From Adhaeribacter pallidiroseus (GTDB lineage Bacteria > Bacteroidota > Bacteroidia > Cytophagales > Hymenobacteraceae): DNA of 64,000 nt. A program made the translations under genes and the position numbers. Shown here piece after piece: positions 8,957-18,060 of this stretch. The DNA lies in NCBI RefSeq assembly GCF_003340495.1, contig NZ_QASA01000001.1, forward strand, positions 3,658,001 through 3,722,000, in the 5' to 3' direction. The notes beneath the pieces were generated by a model. That model was not told the origin of the DNA and did no database searches. It saw nothing but the letters and a program-made list of their open reading frames with translations. Within the stretch, counting starts at the first letter, position 1. Each line of letters opens with the position of its first letter.

Positions 8957-9697
8957 ATGGAAATTCTCGGTATTATTCCGGCTCGTTATGCTTCTACCCG
9001 CTTCCCGGGCAAACCCCTGGTTTCTATTCAGGGCAAAACCATGATTCAGCGGGTATACGAGCAAGCCAGTAAGGCTAAACTAACCCAAGTTTTAGTGGCT
9101 ACCGACGACGAACGGATTATGGCGGAAGTGCAGCGTTTTGGCGGGGAAGCCGTACTAACGGCCAACCATCACCAAAGTGGCACGGACCGGTGTTTTGAGG
9201 CGTATACTGGGTTTAACGTACCGCACGATGGTATCATTAACATTCAGGGCGACGAACCATTTATCCAGCCCGAACAAATTAACCTGCTGGTAGCTTGTTT
9301 GGAGAACCCGGCCACCCAATTGGCTACCCTGGTAAAACCGATTGAATCAGCCGCGGAGTTGTTTAATCCCAACTCACCCAAAGTAGTTTTAAACCAGCAC
9401 CACGAAGCCATTTATTTTAGCCGGCAACCTATTCCGTATCTGCGGGGTGCCGAAGAAAGTACCTGGCCCGACAAGCACTTGTACTACAAACATATTGGAA
9501 TTTACGGGTACCGGGCCGATATTCTGGAACAAATTACCCAGTTGCCACCTAGTGCGTTAGAAAAAGCCGAATCGTTGGAACAACTGCGCTGGCTCGAAAA
9601 CGGTTATAAGATTGCTACCGCGGTAACCTACCTGGAAACTTTCGGGATTGACACGCCCGAAGATTTGGAAAGAGCAATACAATCCAGATTACATTAA
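8957..9697 (+). CDS. kdsB: 3-deoxy-manno-octulosonate cytidylyltransferase (CMP-KDO synthetase)
   Basis: A 246-residue enzyme that activates KDO with CTP to CMP-KDO, which KDO transferases use for lipid A/LPS core assembly. Family length is about 245-255. Visible motifs are the N-terminal nucleotide-binding ARYASTRFPGKPL, LVATDDERI, HQSGTDRCFE and NIQGDEPFI (metal-binding Asp), and HIGIYGYR near the C-terminus. The enzyme is cytosolic. It is monocistronic here, divergent from the DUF4905 gene and convergent with the SUI1-like gene. The presence of kdsB indicates a KDO-containing LPS. Confidence 0.96.
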   Translation: MEILGIIPARYASTRFPGKPLVSIQGKTMIQRVYEQASKAKLTQVLVATDDERIMAEVQRFGGEAVLTANHHQSGTDRCFEAYTGFNVPHDGIINIQGDEPFIQPEQINLLVACLENPATQLATLVKPIESAAELFNPNSPKVVLNQHHEAIYFSRQPIPYLRGAEESTWPDKHLYYKHIGIYGYRADILEQITQLPPSALEKAESLEQLRWLENGYKIATAVTYLETFGIDTPEDLERAIQSRLH

Positions 9698-9731
9698 AGC
9701 TACGCTATCGTGTTAAAATTTTAAAAATTCT

Positions 9732-10079
9732 TTAGCCGCCCACTTTTTTGGCTTTGTAATTTGCCTGAATTAAAATTTGCAGAATTTTATCGCGAAAATC
9801 GCCTTGTATAATTATTTCCTGGTCTTTAATGGTGCCGCCCACCCCGCATTTATTTTTCAGCAATTTGCCAAGTTCTTTTAAATCTTCTTCGGAACCCACA
9901 AACCCCGAGACTAAAGTTACCTGTTTGCCAGCGCGGGCTTTTTTATCAAGCTGTACTTTTAAATTCTGTTGTTGCGGCGGCAGCGTTTGCGCTTGCTCGT
10001 CGGGCTCGTACGAATAGTTAAATTCCGGATCTGTAGAAAAAACCACTCCTTGCCGGCCCTTTTTGTTTTTATCTGCCAT
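9732..10079 (-). CDS. SUI1/YciH-like translation initiation factor
   Basis: A 115-residue protein with a basic, Pro/Gln-rich N-terminus and a C-terminal SUI1/eIF1-like domain at about 45-115 (KQVTLVSGF, LKNKCGVGGTIKDQEIIIQGD, ILQILIQANYKAKKVGG). The Cys-Gly-x-Gly-Gly-Thr loop is the family hallmark. The eIF1 relative YciH affects start-site fidelity in E. coli; its role here is inferred. The start lies 2 bases after the stop of the lipid-kinase gene, so the two are almost certainly co-transcribed. Confidence 0.92.
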   Translation of the reverse strand: MADKNKKGRQGVVFSTDPEFNYSYEPDEQAQTLPPQQQNLKVQLDKKARAGKQVTLVSGFVGSEEDLKELGKLLKNKCGVGGTIKDQEIIIQGDFRDKILQILIQANYKAKKVGG

Positions 10080-10081
10080 AA

Positions 10082-10972
10082 CTATTTGCCTTTCGGATGA
10101 ATAACCCTCAGCGATAAGGGTTTTATATTTACGTAAAAATGACTGGCTTCGCCAACGTATTCGCCATCGGCATGAAATTTAAAATTTTGCTCACTGGTTA
10201 CGTCTATAGCCGTGGTGGTAAAGTACTCCGCTGAGCTACCCGCGGCTATGCGCTTGGTAAGCATACCCAAACTTAAGTTAATGGCTTTTCTAAAATCCAG
10301 ATCCCGGATTAAACAAACATCCAGCAAACCATCCCGGATATCGGCCTTTGGCGCAATATGGGCATTATTGCCGTATTGCGAGGCATTGGCGAAAGCTACT
10401 ACAAAAACGGTAGTTTTAAGTTGTTGCTCGTTTAACTCTAATACAGCTTCCTGGGGCCTAAATTTACTAAATTCCTGCAATACTAAGCGCACGTAAGTTT
10501 GTAGGCCCCGTTTGGTATTATTGGCGAAAATAGAACTAATGTAGGCATCAAAGCCAATGCCGGCAGTACAAAAAAAAGGATGCTCGTTAATGGTACAAGT
10601 ATCAATGGCACTAAAATGCTTTTCGTTAATAATGCTGATAGCGTGGCGGATATTCATGGGAATGCCCAAATGGCGGGCTAAACCATTACCCGAGCCTTTG
10701 GGCAAAATAGCCAGTACCGTTTCGGTATCGAGCAAACCCCGGGCTACTTCGTTTACGGTACCATCGCCCCCAATGGCTCCTATAATGGGGTAACCCGCCC
10801 GGGCACCTTGTTGCGCCAGCTCGGTAGCGTGGCCGGCGTACGCAGTATGCACTAAGTCATAAGTAAATTGCTGCGCGTCCAGGTAGCGGTTTAGTAAATC
10901 CGGTATGTTTAACGGACTGGTTTTCCCGGATTTAGGATTAAGAATAAATAGAATATTTGTTTTTGCTACCAT
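10082..10972 (-). CDS. diacylglycerol/lipid kinase family protein (YegS/BmrU-like)
   Basis: A 296-residue soluble lipid kinase with a DAGK catalytic domain at about 5-130: ILNPKSGK at the N-terminus, the nucleotide-binding GGDGTVNEVARG near residue 69, and LPKGSGNGLARHL near 92. The C-terminal beta-sandwich contains DGLLDVCLIRD. The family transfers the gamma-phosphate of ATP to diacylglycerol, phosphatidylglycerol or related lipids; the substrate is not decidable here. It lies upstream of, and nearly abutting, the SUI1 gene. Confidence 0.92.
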   Translation of the reverse strand: MVAKTNILFILNPKSGKTSPLNIPDLLNRYLDAQQFTYDLVHTAYAGHATELAQQGARAGYPIIGAIGGDGTVNEVARGLLDTETVLAILPKGSGNGLARHLGIPMNIRHAISIINEKHFSAIDTCTINEHPFFCTAGIGFDAYISSIFANNTKRGLQTYVRLVLQEFSKFRPQEAVLELNEQQLKTTVFVVAFANASQYGNNAHIAPKADIRDGLLDVCLIRDLDFRKAINLSLGMLTKRIAAGSSAEYFTTTAIDVTSEQNFKFHADGEYVGEASHFYVNIKPLSLRVIHPKGK

Positions 10973-11072
10973 GTAACGGATTACCGTTCAAAATATCTAC
11001 CGGAATCAACTGCCTTAAAACAAAATTACGTTTATTCTGGGGAATAAAAAGATGCTTGCATTCGCAAATTTG

Positions 11073-11966
11073 CTACTCCGAATGCTCTGGCCAATGAAAT
11101 GTAAGAACCGGAATAGCGGCATGGTTCACCACCCTTTCCGCCACGCTTTTATGAAATAAATGCGCCAAACCGGTACGGCCGTGCGTGGGTATTATAATTA
11201 AATCGGGCGTTGAAGTAGTAGCCGCTGCCAGTATTCCGTCGCTGGCCGAGGCATTCGATTGCACCAGCAGGTTTGCTTCTTGTAGATTATTTTCCGCCAC
11301 AAAAGCAGTCATGCGGTTCCGGATTTCTTCTTCCGAGAGCGCATTGTTCTTGGTTTGCACGTGTAACACCTGCAAGGTGGCCCCAAAGAAATTTTGAAAG
11401 AAGTGTACATAAGGAATGATTGCCCGGGTTTCGGGCGAAAAGTCCGATGGAAACAGAATATGGTTTACTTTGAAAAAATCGTGTTGCTTTTTTACGGTAA
11501 GCACCGGGCAAGGGCAATGCCGTACTACCTCCTCCGCATCCGAACCAATTAAAAGCTCCTCCAACCCAGCTGTTTCTGCCGACCCGATCACCACCAAATC
11601 CACCTGCTCCTCGGTTACCACACTTACCAGTTTAGACACAATCCGGTCGGCGGTTACTTCTTGCACTACGGTTAAACCAGCGGCCATCCCAATTTGCGCC
11701 AGTTTTTCCAATTGTCGCTTAGATTGATCTAATAATTCGGGCACCATAAAATCGTAAGTTTGATACGCGCCTATCGGGTCCATGTCGAGGCCAGAGTAAG
11801 TAGTTCCGTACCCAGAAGCAATCGGGAGCTCTACTACGTGTAACAATTTTACTGTTGCGTGGCTTTTTTGCGCTAACTGAATAGCCACGGCAAAAGCATG
11901 TTGCGCTAATTCTGAAAAATCAACGGGCACCAATATTTTCCGGATGGCCAGAGAAGAAGGTAGCAT
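11073..11966 (-). CDS. tandem universal stress protein (two Usp domains)
   Basis: A 297-residue cytosolic protein made of two Usp folds. Domain 1 (about 8-155) opens KILVPVDFSELAQHAF and ends with VLTVKK; domain 2 (about 160-292) opens HILFPSDFSPET. The second domain keeps the ATP-binding G-x2-G-x9-S pattern (THGRTGLAHLFHKSVAE). The first has a more altered loop (GSAETAGLEELLIGSDAEE), so nucleotide binding is clearer for the C-terminal half. It is transcribed alone, upstream of the lipid-kinase gene on the same strand with a 100-base gap. Confidence 0.92.
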   Translation of the reverse strand: MLPSSLAIRKILVPVDFSELAQHAFAVAIQLAQKSHATVKLLHVVELPIASGYGTTYSGLDMDPIGAYQTYDFMVPELLDQSKRQLEKLAQIGMAAGLTVVQEVTADRIVSKLVSVVTEEQVDLVVIGSAETAGLEELLIGSDAEEVVRHCPCPVLTVKKQHDFFKVNHILFPSDFSPETRAIIPYVHFFQNFFGATLQVLHVQTKNNALSEEEIRNRMTAFVAENNLQEANLLVQSNASASDGILAAATTSTPDLIIIPTHGRTGLAHLFHKSVAERVVNHAAIPVLTFHWPEHSE

Positions 11967-12098
11967 AGCAGGCAGTTTTAGATGAATTTAACTTACGCAG
12001 CAAAGCAAAAATTTAAAATTTTATGCTTGCCGGAACAATATAAAAAGCAATTGCGGTAACAACAACTAGTTCAGGAAAGCGTACCGGGAAAATAAACC

Positions 12099-12147
12099 TT
12101 TTAAAGCACTAAAGCCCATCTGGTAGATGGGCTTTAGTGCTTTAAAA
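12099..12147 (-). terminator. strong terminator of gapA
   Basis: 23-base perfect arms (TTTTAAAGCACTAAAGCCCA... and its complement) flank a 3-base GGT loop. It lies 15 bases after the GAPDH stop, and the A/T flanks supply the U-run on the minus strand. Confidence 0.9.
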
Positions 12148-12161
12148 ATTAAAATTGCAAA

Positions 12162-13178
<1,017 letters not shown>

Positions 13179-13200
13179 TTAAGGGGTTAATAGTAAGGGG

Positions 13201-13231
13201 CGAATTTATTAATCTATATTTTTAAAACAAA
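13201..13231 (-). promoter_or_regulatory. likely gapA promoter
   Basis: On the minus strand TTTG (13231-13228) is followed after 19 bases by TAAATTCG (13208-13201), one mismatch from TAnnTTTG. Transcription would start near 13195, about 30 bases before the ATG. Confidence 0.5.
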
Positions 13232-13302
13232 TTATTTTATTCTTTAGTTGAATAGAAGGTAGTAATCTGTTTTATTGAAAATATTTAAAATTTTAAGAAA
13301 GT

Positions 13303-13334
13303 TTTGGAAAACAGCCATACGGCTTCTATATTTG
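13303..13334 (+). promoter_or_regulatory. canonical Bacteroidota promoter of tRNA-Glu
   Basis: An exact TTTG (13303-13306), a 20-base spacer and an exact TAnnTTTG (TATATTTG, 13327-13334) stand 45 bases upstream of the mature tRNA. This is the best promoter match in the window. Confidence 0.8.
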
Positions 13335-13378
13335 CACCACCAAAATAAAACAAGAACCTTTTATTTGGTACCGTATAC

Positions 13379-13450
13379 GGCCCGTTCGTCTAGGGGTTAG
13401 GACCTCAGATTTTCATTCTGGTAACAGGGGTTCGATTCCCCTACGGGCTA
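13379..13450 (+). tRNA. tRNA-Glu (anticodon UUC)
   Basis: Cloverleaf of 72 bases without encoded CCA. The acceptor GGCCCGT pairs with ACGGGCT with G1-U72 as a wobble pair; the discriminator is A. The anticodon stem TCAGA/TCTGG has one wobble pair, and the loop TTTTCAT has anticodon TTC at 13412-13414. The T-arm is AGGGG-TTCGATT-CCCCT. It has its own promoter upstream and an intrinsic terminator immediately downstream, so it is a single-gene unit. Confidence 0.96.
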
Positions 13451-13456
13451 CTTACC

Positions 13457-13488
13457 AAAGGGATATGCTTCCGGCGTATCCCTTTTTT
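13457..13488 (+). terminator. terminator of tRNA-Glu
   Basis: AAAGGGATA-TGC stem with GCG-TATCCCTTT and a T7 run; the hairpin starts 6 bases after the tRNA. Confidence 0.85.
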
Positions 13489-13985
13489 TATGTCTTTTCT
13501 CTTTTGAAAACAGCTTTATTGGCCTGGAGTAGCTGTATCCTACTATTTTTCGATACTCTCCATTCTGCTAAATGAGTTTACTAGAGGAAGATGGAACTCA
13601 CCGTTTTTGTTTTATCGCCCAGCAAGCATTATCCTAATTCTGGTTATCTGAGAAAAAACCTCTACTCACCGAAATAAGGGTTAATTTTTGAGTAATCTTT
13701 GGATGTTTTTTTAAAGAAAAATTTGAAAATTTTCTTTCCCTCTCCCCTGTATGGTAGATACATCCAACTAACGTACGTTCGAGCGAAGCCCTTAACAACA
13801 AAAGAACATCTTTTCCCTGTATAGTCAAAATAATAAAACGAGCGTATTTCCCGTCTATTACGGTCCTTCTGGAAGAATCTAACCGGTTACTTACGGGTTA
13901 GTTTCTTCCAGAATGACTCTAATAAAGAAGATTAGCTTATATTTCAGGTAGGCTTTGCTTAGCTCGAACGCACGTTATTTAGATA
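13489..13985. other. gene-free region with nested inverted repeats (possible cassette-type recombination site)
   Basis: I see no convincing gene. An outer imperfect inverted repeat pairs 13768-13790 (CTAACGTACGTTCGAGCGAAGCC) with 13951-13977. An inner 18-bp hairpin pairs 13867-13884 with 13896-13913 (TTCTGGAAGAATCTAACC, one mismatch). The outer arms end in TAAC and GTTA, and the right arm lies just before the GNAT gene. The shape is like the smaller site at 21894-21960. Confidence 0.5.
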
Positions 13986-14042
13986 GTGTATTTGTTGCTC
14001 CCACAAAGGATATTCTTTTTCTTGTCAAGCTTAATTAAAAAA

Positions 14043-14618
14043 GTGCATAGACCAAAGTTAATTTCAGAAAGGCTTATGCTTCGGTTAGTGGAACTAACCG
14101 ACTTAAGCGAAATTCATCATCTTCATTCTTTACCAGAAACCGATGCGTTTAATACACTTGGCATTCCTGGAAATAGCCTAGAGACTGAGGTAATTTTAAA
14201 AAAATGGATCAGCGACCAACAACAGTTGGAGATAAAGAATTATACCTTTTTAGTTGAACACACCACTACCCAGCAGTTTATTGGGTTGATTGCTTTAGTA
14301 CTAGGAAATCCTAAATTCCAAACAGGTCGGGTTTGGTACAAACTCCATCCCTCTCATTGGAATCAAGGATTCGCAACAGAAGCATTAAATAGCGTATTGA
14401 ACTTTGGATTTGAGGATTTAAAGCTTCATCGAATAGAAGCAGGTTGTGCAGTGGACAATATTGGTTCCAGAAAGGTACTTGAAAAAGTAGGCATGAGTTT
14501 AGAAGGACGGAAAAGGCAAGTACTCCCTTTAAAATCAGGTTGGTCAGACAATTGGGAATATGCTATACTCGAAACGGATGCAAGACTACCTCGTGCAACT
14601 ACCTCTAAAAAACCCTAA
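14043..14618 (+). CDS. GNAT family N-acetyltransferase (RimJ/RimL-like)
   Basis: About 191 residues of an acetyl-CoA-dependent N-acetyltransferase of the RimJ/RimL type. The opening RPKLISERLMLRLVELTDL is typical, motif A lies at about 95-125 (TGRVWYKLHPSHWNQGFATEAL), and the C-terminal strand pattern HRIEAGCAVDNIGSRKVLEKVGM is complete. Substrates of such enzymes range from protein N-termini to antibiotics and cannot be read here. No in-frame ATG precedes the domain. GTG at 14043 starts just before the conserved RPKLISERL; GTG at 13986 would add a hydrophobic 19-residue extension. The gene is AT-richer than the flanking core genes and directly follows an inverted-repeat site, so acquisition is plausible. 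Confidence 0.82.
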   Translation: MHRPKLISERLMLRLVELTDLSEIHHLHSLPETDAFNTLGIPGNSLETEVILKKWISDQQQLEIKNYTFLVEHTTTQQFIGLIALVLGNPKFQTGRVWYKLHPSHWNQGFATEALNSVLNFGFEDLKLHRIEAGCAVDNIGSRKVLEKVGMSLEGRKRQVLPLKSGWSDNWEYAILETDARLPRATTSKKP

Positions 14619-15066
14619 AAGCATATTAGCTAAAGTCTTAAGCTCCTTGCCTACTCTGCTAAATCAGTTTTTATCGAGTTTTAATAAATTAAATTGTATT
14701 AAAAGCTTGTTAGCTTTCTTAGAAGGACAATCGTTCTTCGGACAATTTTTAAATTTAGGTTAGTCAAGGGTACCCTTGGAATTAATGCTGATTATAAAAT
14801 AGCTGCAATCCGGTAAAAAGATTTCGCCGGTTTCGTTTTAGGTACCAATCTTAAACGCTACTGGTTCTTATTCTCGCTTTGCGCTTACTGGTTAACACCA
14901 AATCTAAAACTATAGTAAACTTAATGTCTCTGTTTCGAGTACTACCCAATAGAGTTACGGGTTTAAACATCTTAATACAACCAACCTTGTTTCCTTATTA
15001 AGGGATAGATAGTTCCATCGTTTCCTATCCTGCTATTTAAACCTTACATTTTTCACCCATCAGAAG
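14619..15066. other. non-coding stretch, no feature recognised
   Basis: About 450 AT-rich bases with short reading frames only; none resembles a protein family. No strong hairpin is seen. Confidence 0.4.
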
Positions 15067-15543
15067 ATGCGCAAACAAATAATAGAGCCAGCTCAACCGC
15101 GGATAGCATTGGTAGAGCCAAACTGGTTAGACCTGGAACAATTAGTTCAGCTGGAGCTTACTTCTGAAGCAGAAACGCATCTGATTGAGGCTGCTTTTAC
15201 TCCGAACGAAAACGAAGGCTGGCGGGCCGGGCAACCCGGAAAACAAACGATCCGTCTTATTTTTGAGGAGCCGCACCATATCAAACAAATTAGAGTGGTG
15301 TTTCAGGAACTCGCGCAAGCGCGCACCCAAGAGTTTCTTTTAAGTTGGTTATCCGCTGATGGCCTGTCTTACCAGGAAATTGTTCGCCAGCAATATAATT
15401 TTAACCCACCAGCTACTTGCCAGCAAGTAGAAGAATATACCGTTGATTTAAAGGCGGTGAAAGCATTAGAGCTTACTATTAATCCCGATATAAGTAACCC
15501 GGGAGCTTATGCTTCCCTAGCGCATTTACAATTGGGTGGATAG
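15067..15543 (+). CDS. discoidin (F5/8 type C)-like small protein
   Basis: A 158-residue cytosolic-looking protein without signal peptide. From about residue 24 it has the beta-sandwich pattern of stand-alone discoidin-like proteins: WLDLEQLVQLELTSE, GWRAGQPGKQTIRLIFEEP, IKQIRVVFQE, TQEFLLSWLSADG, EIVRQQYNFNPP, and the final LELTINPDISNPGAYASLAHLQL. Such domains commonly bind carbohydrate, and similar single-domain proteins occur widely in bacteria without a known role. It is monocistronic in a gene-poor stretch, with an ATG start. Confidence 0.75.
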   Translation: MRKQIIEPAQPRIALVEPNWLDLEQLVQLELTSEAETHLIEAAFTPNENEGWRAGQPGKQTIRLIFEEPHHIKQIRVVFQELAQARTQEFLLSWLSADGLSYQEIVRQQYNFNPPATCQQVEEYTVDLKAVKALELTINPDISNPGAYASLAHLQLGG

Positions 15544-16305
15544 TCACCATTACTGCAAAGAAAAAAGCAGCCACTCATAAAGCAATTACTTTTAAGTGGT
15601 TTAACCTCTTTTGGCATAATAGCCTATTGCTCATTCCGGAGAGGTGAATTAAGACTCTAAGTGTGCTTCTCCTTTATTGTTTTAAGAAACAAACGTTAAC
15701 CTTTAATTCCTAGATCCTGGTTAATAAAAGGTTAGCCTATAAATCGATACCTTTCTGTTCTTCCATCAGGTAAACCTATATCTCTTTTGATTTCCTATAA
15801 GTATAAGTGCAGATAAATCGGGCTAGATGTTCGCCTACGTGCCCGTAATTTTCCGAATTTTAGCAATGGCAACTTCTTGCGTTGAATTAGATAATTGGTT
15901 TATCATTTTTGAAGGAACAACCATTGTCTTGAGCATCTGGCTTTCAAGATTATCTCGTTTAATCGGTAAGAGCAAGCTACCAGTCTGAACTAAGTTTAAG
16001 ATCGGCTTTATCAAAATACCAAAAGCTACGTAACTTGCTTTTCCAGTGGCTTTTACTAGGTTTATCTGTTGTAATACACCCCGGAGAGTTAACATGCGGG
16101 CTAAAGATCTTTCTTTTCCCAATTATTTAGAAGCATAACCTTTCATTTTCTAATTTAGCCAACTTGTAATCCAGTTGAGCTGGGCTTTTAAATGAATTAA
16201 TAATTATACTGCTGGGTCAAAGAATGTAAACCGCTTCCAAAAGAGGTCCAATAGTTTACTTCCATAAAAGTATTCTGCTTAAATAAGCAAGCTTCCTGCT
16301 TCTGG
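15544..16305. other. mostly non-coding; one weak minus-strand reading frame
   Basis: A minus-strand frame at 15835-16122 could encode 95 residues (basic, IKRDNLESQM, no recognisable family). It lacks supporting signals and I give it low weight. The remainder shows no structure. Confidence 0.3.
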
Positions 16306-16533
16306 CTAGTATTGGAACAAGAAATTTGTGCCATTGCGGATCCACTTTTCAAAAAAAGCAGCATCATCGTATTCCCCGGATAACAGGGCAAAGTTCACCT
16401 GATTCTTATCGGGCCGGGAGCCCATGAAACTGGCCAGCGACTTTTGATTATTCGGAGTCCAATCCTGGCCTTTCTTCAGGGCGATACACAGATATTCGTG
16501 CGTGGTCGTATCAACTAAATATTTACGATTCAT
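16306..16533 (-). CDS. small hypothetical protein (75 aa)
   Basis: A 75-residue product, MNRKYLVDTTTHEYLCIALKK at the start, with mixed charged and aromatic composition typical of a small folded domain (LASFMGSRPDKNQV, AAFFEKWIRNGTNF). It has an ATG start and no signal or membrane segment. It lies downstream of the cold-shock gene on the same strand, beyond that gene's terminator, so it has its own transcription. No family is recognised. Confidence 0.5.
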   Translation of the reverse strand: MNRKYLVDTTTHEYLCIALKKGQDWTPNNQKSLASFMGSRPDKNQVNFALLSGEYDDAAFFEKWIRNGTNFLFQY

Positions 16534-16615
16534 ATTTTTAATAATAAAGGTTAATAAGGAAAGCTTACCGAAGCAGTTACACCAGAAAGAATACTGCTAT
16601 TTTTCTTACAAATAA

Positions 16616-16640
16616 AAAGCCTTACCAACAGTAAGGCTTT
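16616..16640 (-). terminator. terminator of the cold-shock gene
   Basis: AAAGCCTTAC / GTAAGGCTTT perfect 10-bp stem with a 5-base loop; on the minus strand it is followed by a T-rich run. It lies 26 bases past the csp stop. Confidence 0.8.
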
Positions 16641-16666
16641 CTTGTAGATTGACTTATATGTTAAAA

Positions 16667-16858
16667 CTAAGCCCGCTTGACATTCACAGCGTTTAGTCCT
16701 TTTCTTCCTTCTTGCAGGTCAAAAGTTACCTCATCGTTTTCCCTGATATCATCCATGAGTCCGGAAACGTGGACAAAGTAATCTTGATCTGAATTTGCTT
16801 CTTTGATAAACCCGAATCCTTTCTGGTCATTAAAGAATTTTACTACTCCGTTATTCAT
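16667..16858 (-). CDS. CspA-family cold-shock protein
   Basis: A 63-residue single cold-shock domain (OB-fold) RNA/ssDNA chaperone. RNP1 (KGFGFIKE) and RNP2 (DYFVHVSGL) motifs are both present, followed by the acidic loop EGRKGLNAVNV. The C-terminus is slightly shorter than in E. coli CspA, as is common in Bacteroidota. A sizeable gap (80 bases) to the desaturase upstream on the same strand could carry a regulatory leader. Its pairing with a membrane desaturase suggests a low-temperature response. Confidence 0.95.
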   Translation of the reverse strand: MNNGVVKFFNDQKGFGFIKEANSDQDYFVHVSGLMDDIRENDEVTFDLQEGRKGLNAVNVKRA

Positions 16859-16938
16859 ATTATATTATTAATTATATAGGAATGACATTAACCAGTACAC
16901 TTAAGTTCATAAATATTTTACAATTCCTACTTAAAATT

Positions 16939-18060
16939 TTACAATACCTGTATTGGCACCGCTTTCAACTGTGATTGATAAGCTTCTGGGCCAAACTTTT
17001 TCAGCATCCGGTAATGGGATTGCAGCGCTTGAAAGAACGTAAGGTTCTCGATGTAGGGCAGATTAAATTCCCGCGCTGTTTGCTTAATAATACCAGCCAG
17101 CGCCGGATAGTGAATATGACAAACCTTGGGGAAAAGGTGATGTTCTATTTGCTGGTTCAGACCGCCTAACAGGAAACCCATTAGCTTACTTCTGGTAGCA
17201 AAGTTAGCTGTAGTGCGCATCTGGTGGGCCGCCCAGGCTTCCTCAATATTCCCTTGCTCATTGGGCACCGGAAAGTCGGTCCCTTCTACCACATGGGCCA
17301 ATTGAAAAACTAGCCCCATGACTAAGCCTTCCGCCAGGTGTAAACCCAAAAAGCCAATCACCAATTGCCACCAGGTAATATCCAGCACGAGTAAGGGCAC
17401 CAGAATATACAAGCAATAATAAAGGGCTTTGTAAAAGAATAAATTAAAATACTCCTGTTTCGGGTGGTTTACAGTTGGGTGTTGCCCGATCTTCTTCTGA
17501 AAGAATTTAACGTAATCTTTCCGGAATACCCACGAAAGAGAAGCTAAGCTATAAAGACCAAAAGCATACAAGTGCTGAAAGCGTTGGATTTGATTTACTT
17601 TCTCCTCCGGATCCAAGCGAATGAGACCCGGCGCAATTTCTATATCTTCGTCGTGCCCGGGAATATTGGTGTAAGTATGGTGCACCACATTGTGGGTCAG
17701 GTTCCAAACGTACGGACTAGCCCCAATGAAATGAAAGATAAAACTAAGTGCTTTGTTTAACTTGCTATTACCCGAAAAAGAACCATGGATCGCATCATGA
17801 CAAACATTAAATCCCAGACCAGCATTACAAACACCTAAGAGCACGGCAAAACCAAACATGGCCCAGACACTAAATTGATTCGAAAGAATTAACAAGTACA
17901 GCGTTAGGGCAATAGTAATATAAAAAAAGGCTTTGCGCCACATAGCTCCGTTGGCATGTTTGGAGACGCTTTTTTCCTTAAAATGTACTTCTACCCGTTG
18001 CCGAACGGTGGCGAAGAAAGTAGAATTTTGGCTATTTAAAAACTTAACTTTTTGATTCAT
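16939..18060 (-). CDS. membrane fatty-acid (acyl) desaturase
   Basis: A 373-residue integral-membrane di-iron desaturase. The three histidine boxes are HDAIH at about 88-92, HNVVHH at about 121-126 and QIEHHLFP at about 303. The last, with Gln-x-x-His-His, is typical of front-end/linoleoyl-CoA-type (delta-6-like) acyl desaturases. Four or more hydrophobic spans surround them (FFYITIALTLYLLIL, LVPLLVLDITWWQLVIGFLGL). It introduces a cis double bond to increase membrane fluidity. The exact regiospecificity is unknown. It lies directly upstream of a csp gene. Confidence 0.93.
   Translation of the reverse strand: MNQKVKFLNSQNSTFFATVRQRVEVHFKEKSVSKHANGAMWRKAFFYITIALTLYLLILSNQFSVWAMFGFAVLLGVCNAGLGFNVCHDAIHGSFSGNSKLNKALSFIFHFIGASPYVWNLTHNVVHHTYTNIPGHDEDIEIAPGLIRLDPEEKVNQIQRFQHLYAFGLYSLASLSWVFRKDYVKFFQKKIGQHPTVNHPKQEYFNLFFYKALYYCLYILVPLLVLDITWWQLVIGFLGLHLAEGLVMGLVFQLAHVVEGTDFPVPNEQGNIEEAWAAHQMRTTANFATRSKLMGFLLGGLNQQIEHHLFPKVCHIHYPALAGIIKQTAREFNLPYIENLTFFQALQSHYRMLKKFGPEAYQSQLKAVPIQVL

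Noticed and set aside
13634-13828. Small minus-strand frame near the inverted repeats
   Set aside because: It covers one arm of the inverted repeat, has no protein-like pattern and no start context.
14560-14763. Plus-strand frame overlapping the GNAT end
   Set aside because: Low-complexity Leu/Ser/Asn composition in AT-rich DNA; overlaps a real gene.
15835-16122. Minus-strand frame of 95 codons
   Set aside because: No family, no regulatory signals; kept only as a weak note in the intergenic entry.
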